From the NCBI GenBank assembly GCA_018828385.1, contig JAHJVE010000006.1, positions 1-64,000 of the forward strand: a DNA stretch of 64,000 nucleotides. The letters are read 5' to 3'. How positions within the stretch are numbered: position 1 is the first letter of the stretch; the number at the start of each line of letters is the position of its first letter. The notes below the pieces were generated by a model. That model was given only the letters and a program-made list of their open reading frames with translations. It was not told the DNA's origin and ran no database searches. The stretch is from Gammaproteobacteria bacterium (GTDB taxonomy: Bacteria > Pseudomonadota > Gammaproteobacteria > Burkholderiales > Rhodocyclaceae). The position numbers were made by a program, and so were the translations under genes. This document shows, piece after piece, positions 62,031-64,000 of the stretch.

Positions 62031-64000
62031 ATGAAACGCATGCTATTCAATGCGACACAGGCGGAAGAACTCCGTGTCGCCATTGTCGATGGTCAAAAAC
62101 TGATTGATCTCGACATTGAATCCGCCGCCAAGGAACAACGCAAAAGCAACATCTACAAGGGTGTCATCACCCGCATCGAACCGTCGCTCGAAGCCTGCTT
62201 CGTCGACTACGGTGCCGACCGCCACGGTTTCCTTCCTTTCAAGGAAGTCTCCCGCGCCTACTTTCAGCCGGGCACAGAAGCCGGCCGCGCCCGAATTCAG
62301 GATGCCCTGAAAGAAGGCCAGGAACTGATCGTCCAGGTCGACAAGGACGAACGCGGCAACAAGGGCGCCGCCCTCACCACCTACGTATCTCTAGCCGGCC
62401 GTTATCTCGTACTGATGCCGAACAACCCGCGCGGCGGTGGCGTTTCCCGTCGCGTTGATGGTGACGAGCGCGCCGAACTGCGTGATGTCATGGATCAGCT
62501 TGAAGTGCCCAACGGCATGAGCCTGATTGCCCGAACAGCAGCCATCGGCCGCCAAGCTGAAGAATTACAGTGGGATCTGAACTACCTGTTGCAACTGTGG
62601 ACCGCCATCGACGGTGCCGCCCAGCAGCAAAGCGGCGCATTCCTTATTTATCTCGAAGGCAGCCTCGTCATTCGCGCCATTCGCGATTACTTCCAACCCG
62701 ATATCGGTGAAATTCTCATCGACACCGATGAAGTCTACGAACAGGCCCGCGCCTTCATGGGAACGGTCATGCCGGGCAACGTCAATCGGGTCAAACGCTA
62801 CCGTGACGACGTTCCGCTCTTCTCGCGTTTCCAGATTGAGCACCAGATCGAAACCGCTTTTGCCCGCCAGGTCAACCTGCCATCCGGCGGAGCCATCGTC
62901 ATTGACCACACCGAAGCGCTGGTCGCCGTCGACGTAAACTCCGGTCGCTCGACCAAGGGTTCCGACATCGAGGAAACCGCGCTCAAGACCAATCAGGAAG
63001 CAGCCGACGAACTGGCCCGCCAATTGCGCCTGCGCGACCTTGGTGGCCTGATCGTCATCGACTTTATCGACATGGAAAGCCAGAAGAATCAGCGCGACGT
63101 CGAAAATCGCCTGCGCGACGGTCTGCGCTTCGACCGCGCCCGAGTTCAGATGGGCAAGATTAGCCGCTTTGGCCTGATGGAACTGTCCCGCCAGCGCCTG
63201 CGCCCCGCCCTTGCCGAAACTAGCTACATCCCCTGCCCGCGCTGCACCGGGACCGGCCACATTCGCTCGGCCGAATCGGCGGCATTGCACATCCTGCGCA
63301 TTCTCGAAGAGGAGGCGATGAAGGAAAACACTGGCGCCGTACACGTTCAGGTTCCGGTCGATGTTGCGACTTTCCTGCTCAACGAAAAGCGACCTGACAT
63401 CCAGGCGATCGAGTTGCGCCACCGGGTCACCATCCTGCTCATTCCCAACATCCATCTCGAGACGCCGGCCCACACCATCACCCGCCTGCGTCACGACGAC
63501 CTGAATCATGATGACCCGCAGAAGCCCTCATACCGCATGGTCGACATGCCTATCGAGGAAGCCATCAAGCAGGCCACCCAGCAGGAAGCGGCCAAACCAC
63601 GCCAGGAAGCCGCTATCAAGGGCATCTCCCCGGATCAACCGGCGCCCATGCTTCCGGAAAAATCGGACGCTCCGGCTGTGGCATCCGCTCAGCAGGAAAC
63701 CGGCCTGTTCTCCAAGATATTCTCGTGGTTCCGTTCGCCAGCCAAAGCGGTCGAACCCGTGGCTGCTCCAGAGCCAGCCAGAAAGCCGCGCGAAGGCCGC
63801 GGCGATGGTCGGCGCGACCGCGATGGCCGTCGTGGCGGACGCAATGCCAACAAGCGCGATGAAGAACGCAGCGAACGCAACAAGGATCGCGGCAATCGCA
63901 ACGAGCGCAATGTGGAAAAATCGCCGCTCGACGAGACTGGCTCTGGCCAAAACGAGCGCCAGGAACGACGCCCACGCGGCGAGAGGAAGCCGCGTAGCGA
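62031..64000 (+). CDS. rne: Ribonuclease E, C-terminus beyond window
   Basis: The visible 656 residues start MKRMLFNATQAEELRVAIVD. S1 domain (IYKGVITRIEPSLEACFVDYG), catalytic Asp in VDVNSGRSTKG and VIDFIDM, the zinc-link CPRCTGTGH and the beginning of the Arg/Asp/Gly-rich disordered C-terminal half (KPREGRGDGRRDRDGRRGGR) are present. It initiates mRNA decay and rRNA/tRNA processing. GGAG is 11 bases before the ATG. Confidence 0.97.
   Translation, partial: MKRMLFNATQAEELRVAIVDGQKLIDLDIESAAKEQRKSNIYKGVITRIEPSLEACFVDYGADRHGFLPFKEVSRAYFQPGTEAGRARIQDALKEGQELIVQVDKDERGNKGAALTTYVSLAGRYLVLMPNNPRGGGVSRRVDGDERAELRDVMDQLEVPNGMSLIARTAAIGRQAEELQWDLNYLLQLWTAIDGAAQQQSGAFLIYLEGSLVIRAIRDYFQPDIGEILIDTDEVYEQARAFMGTVMPGNVNRVKRYRDDVPLFSRFQIEHQIETAFARQVNLPSGGAIVIDHTEALVAVDVNSGRSTKGSDIEETALKTNQEAADELARQLRLRDLGGLIVIDFIDMESQKNQRDVENRLRDGLRFDRARVQMGKISRFGLMELSRQRLRPALAETSYIPCPRCTGTGHIRSAESAALHILRILEEEAMKENTGAVHVQVPVDVATFLLNEKRPDIQAIELRHRVTILLIPNIHLETPAHTITRLRHDDLNHDDPQKPSYRMVDMPIEEAIKQATQQEAAKPRQEAAIKGISPDQPAPMLPEKSDAPAVASAQQETGLFSKIFSWFRSPAKAVEPVAAPEPARKPREGRGDGRRDRDGRRGGRNANKRDEERSERNKDRGNRNERNVEKSPLDETGSGQNERQERRPRGERKPRS

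Overview
The window has two parts that meet at a tRNA-Gly gene. Positions 1 to about 33,972 are one end of an integrative and conjugative element or genomic island of the ICEclc/IntB13 type. It is visibly GC-richer than the rest and loaded with metal-resistance cargo. From 33,973 to 64,000 the sequence is ordinary chromosome of a betaproteobacterium. The gene order (acpS-pdxJ-recO-era-rnc-lepB-lepA, plsX-fabHDG-acpP-fabF, rpoE-rseC-mucD-type protease, earP-efp) and gene content would suit Rhodocyclales (Dechloromonas/Azonexus-like). That placement is inference from gene order, not a database match.

Island, left to right. (i) 1-7137: an MFS exporter cut by the window edge, a MerR-type regulator without the usual metal cysteines, and a MexEF-OprN-type tripartite drug efflux operon (adaptor, RND pump, outer-membrane factor) read leftward from a MerR-style 19-bp-spacer promoter. 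(ii) 7152-13,951: a Zn/Cd/Pb P-type ATPase with two HMA domains and a His-rich linker, a secreted triple-repeat DUF4148 protein, czcD plus an SmtB-type arsR, and an NreB-like exporter with an RcnR/CsoR-type repressor. (iii) 14,203-20,841: a czcC-x-czcB-czcA-y RND metal efflux operon with two small His-rich periplasmic proteins. (iv) 20,947-27,726: dihydrolipoamide dehydrogenase, a second SmtB-type arsR, then copA-cueR-fdx, a glutaredoxin-MauE fusion and copZ, with CueR-type promoters before copA and copZ. (v) 27,766-31,754: Lrp regulator with divergent hppD, LysR regulator, XRE regulator, and a LysR effector domain lacking its DNA-binding domain. (vi) 31,803-33,972: tyrosine integrase and attachment end.

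A thread through the island is a recurring inverted repeat, roughly CACATGAA-N6-TTCATGTG. It lies in front of the MFS gene, the Zn/Cd ATPase, the DUF4148 gene, czcD-arsR and (degenerate) czcCBA, and a related palindrome overlaps a promoter before the LysR gene. Both ArsR proteins keep the SmtB/CzrA alpha-5 zinc ligands, so a single zinc/cadmium-type regulon is the simplest reading. Copper genes use a separate CueR circuit and nickel/cobalt export an RcnR-like circuit.

Chromosomal side: tRNA-Gly with a strong promoter, pgsA, uvrC, a type-5 uracil-DNA glycosylase, earP-efp (EF-P with Arg32), nagZ, the acpS-to-lepA run, mucD-rseC-rpoE without rseA/rseB, nadB, ygfX, the fatty-acid cluster fabF-acpP-fabG-fabD-fabH-plsX-rpmF-yceD, maf, a tetrapyrrole-methylase-fold methyltransferase, sppA-Rieske-gph-rluC, and the start of rne behind a leader of about 390 bases. 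Several intrinsic terminators sit inside these operons directly before the next gene.
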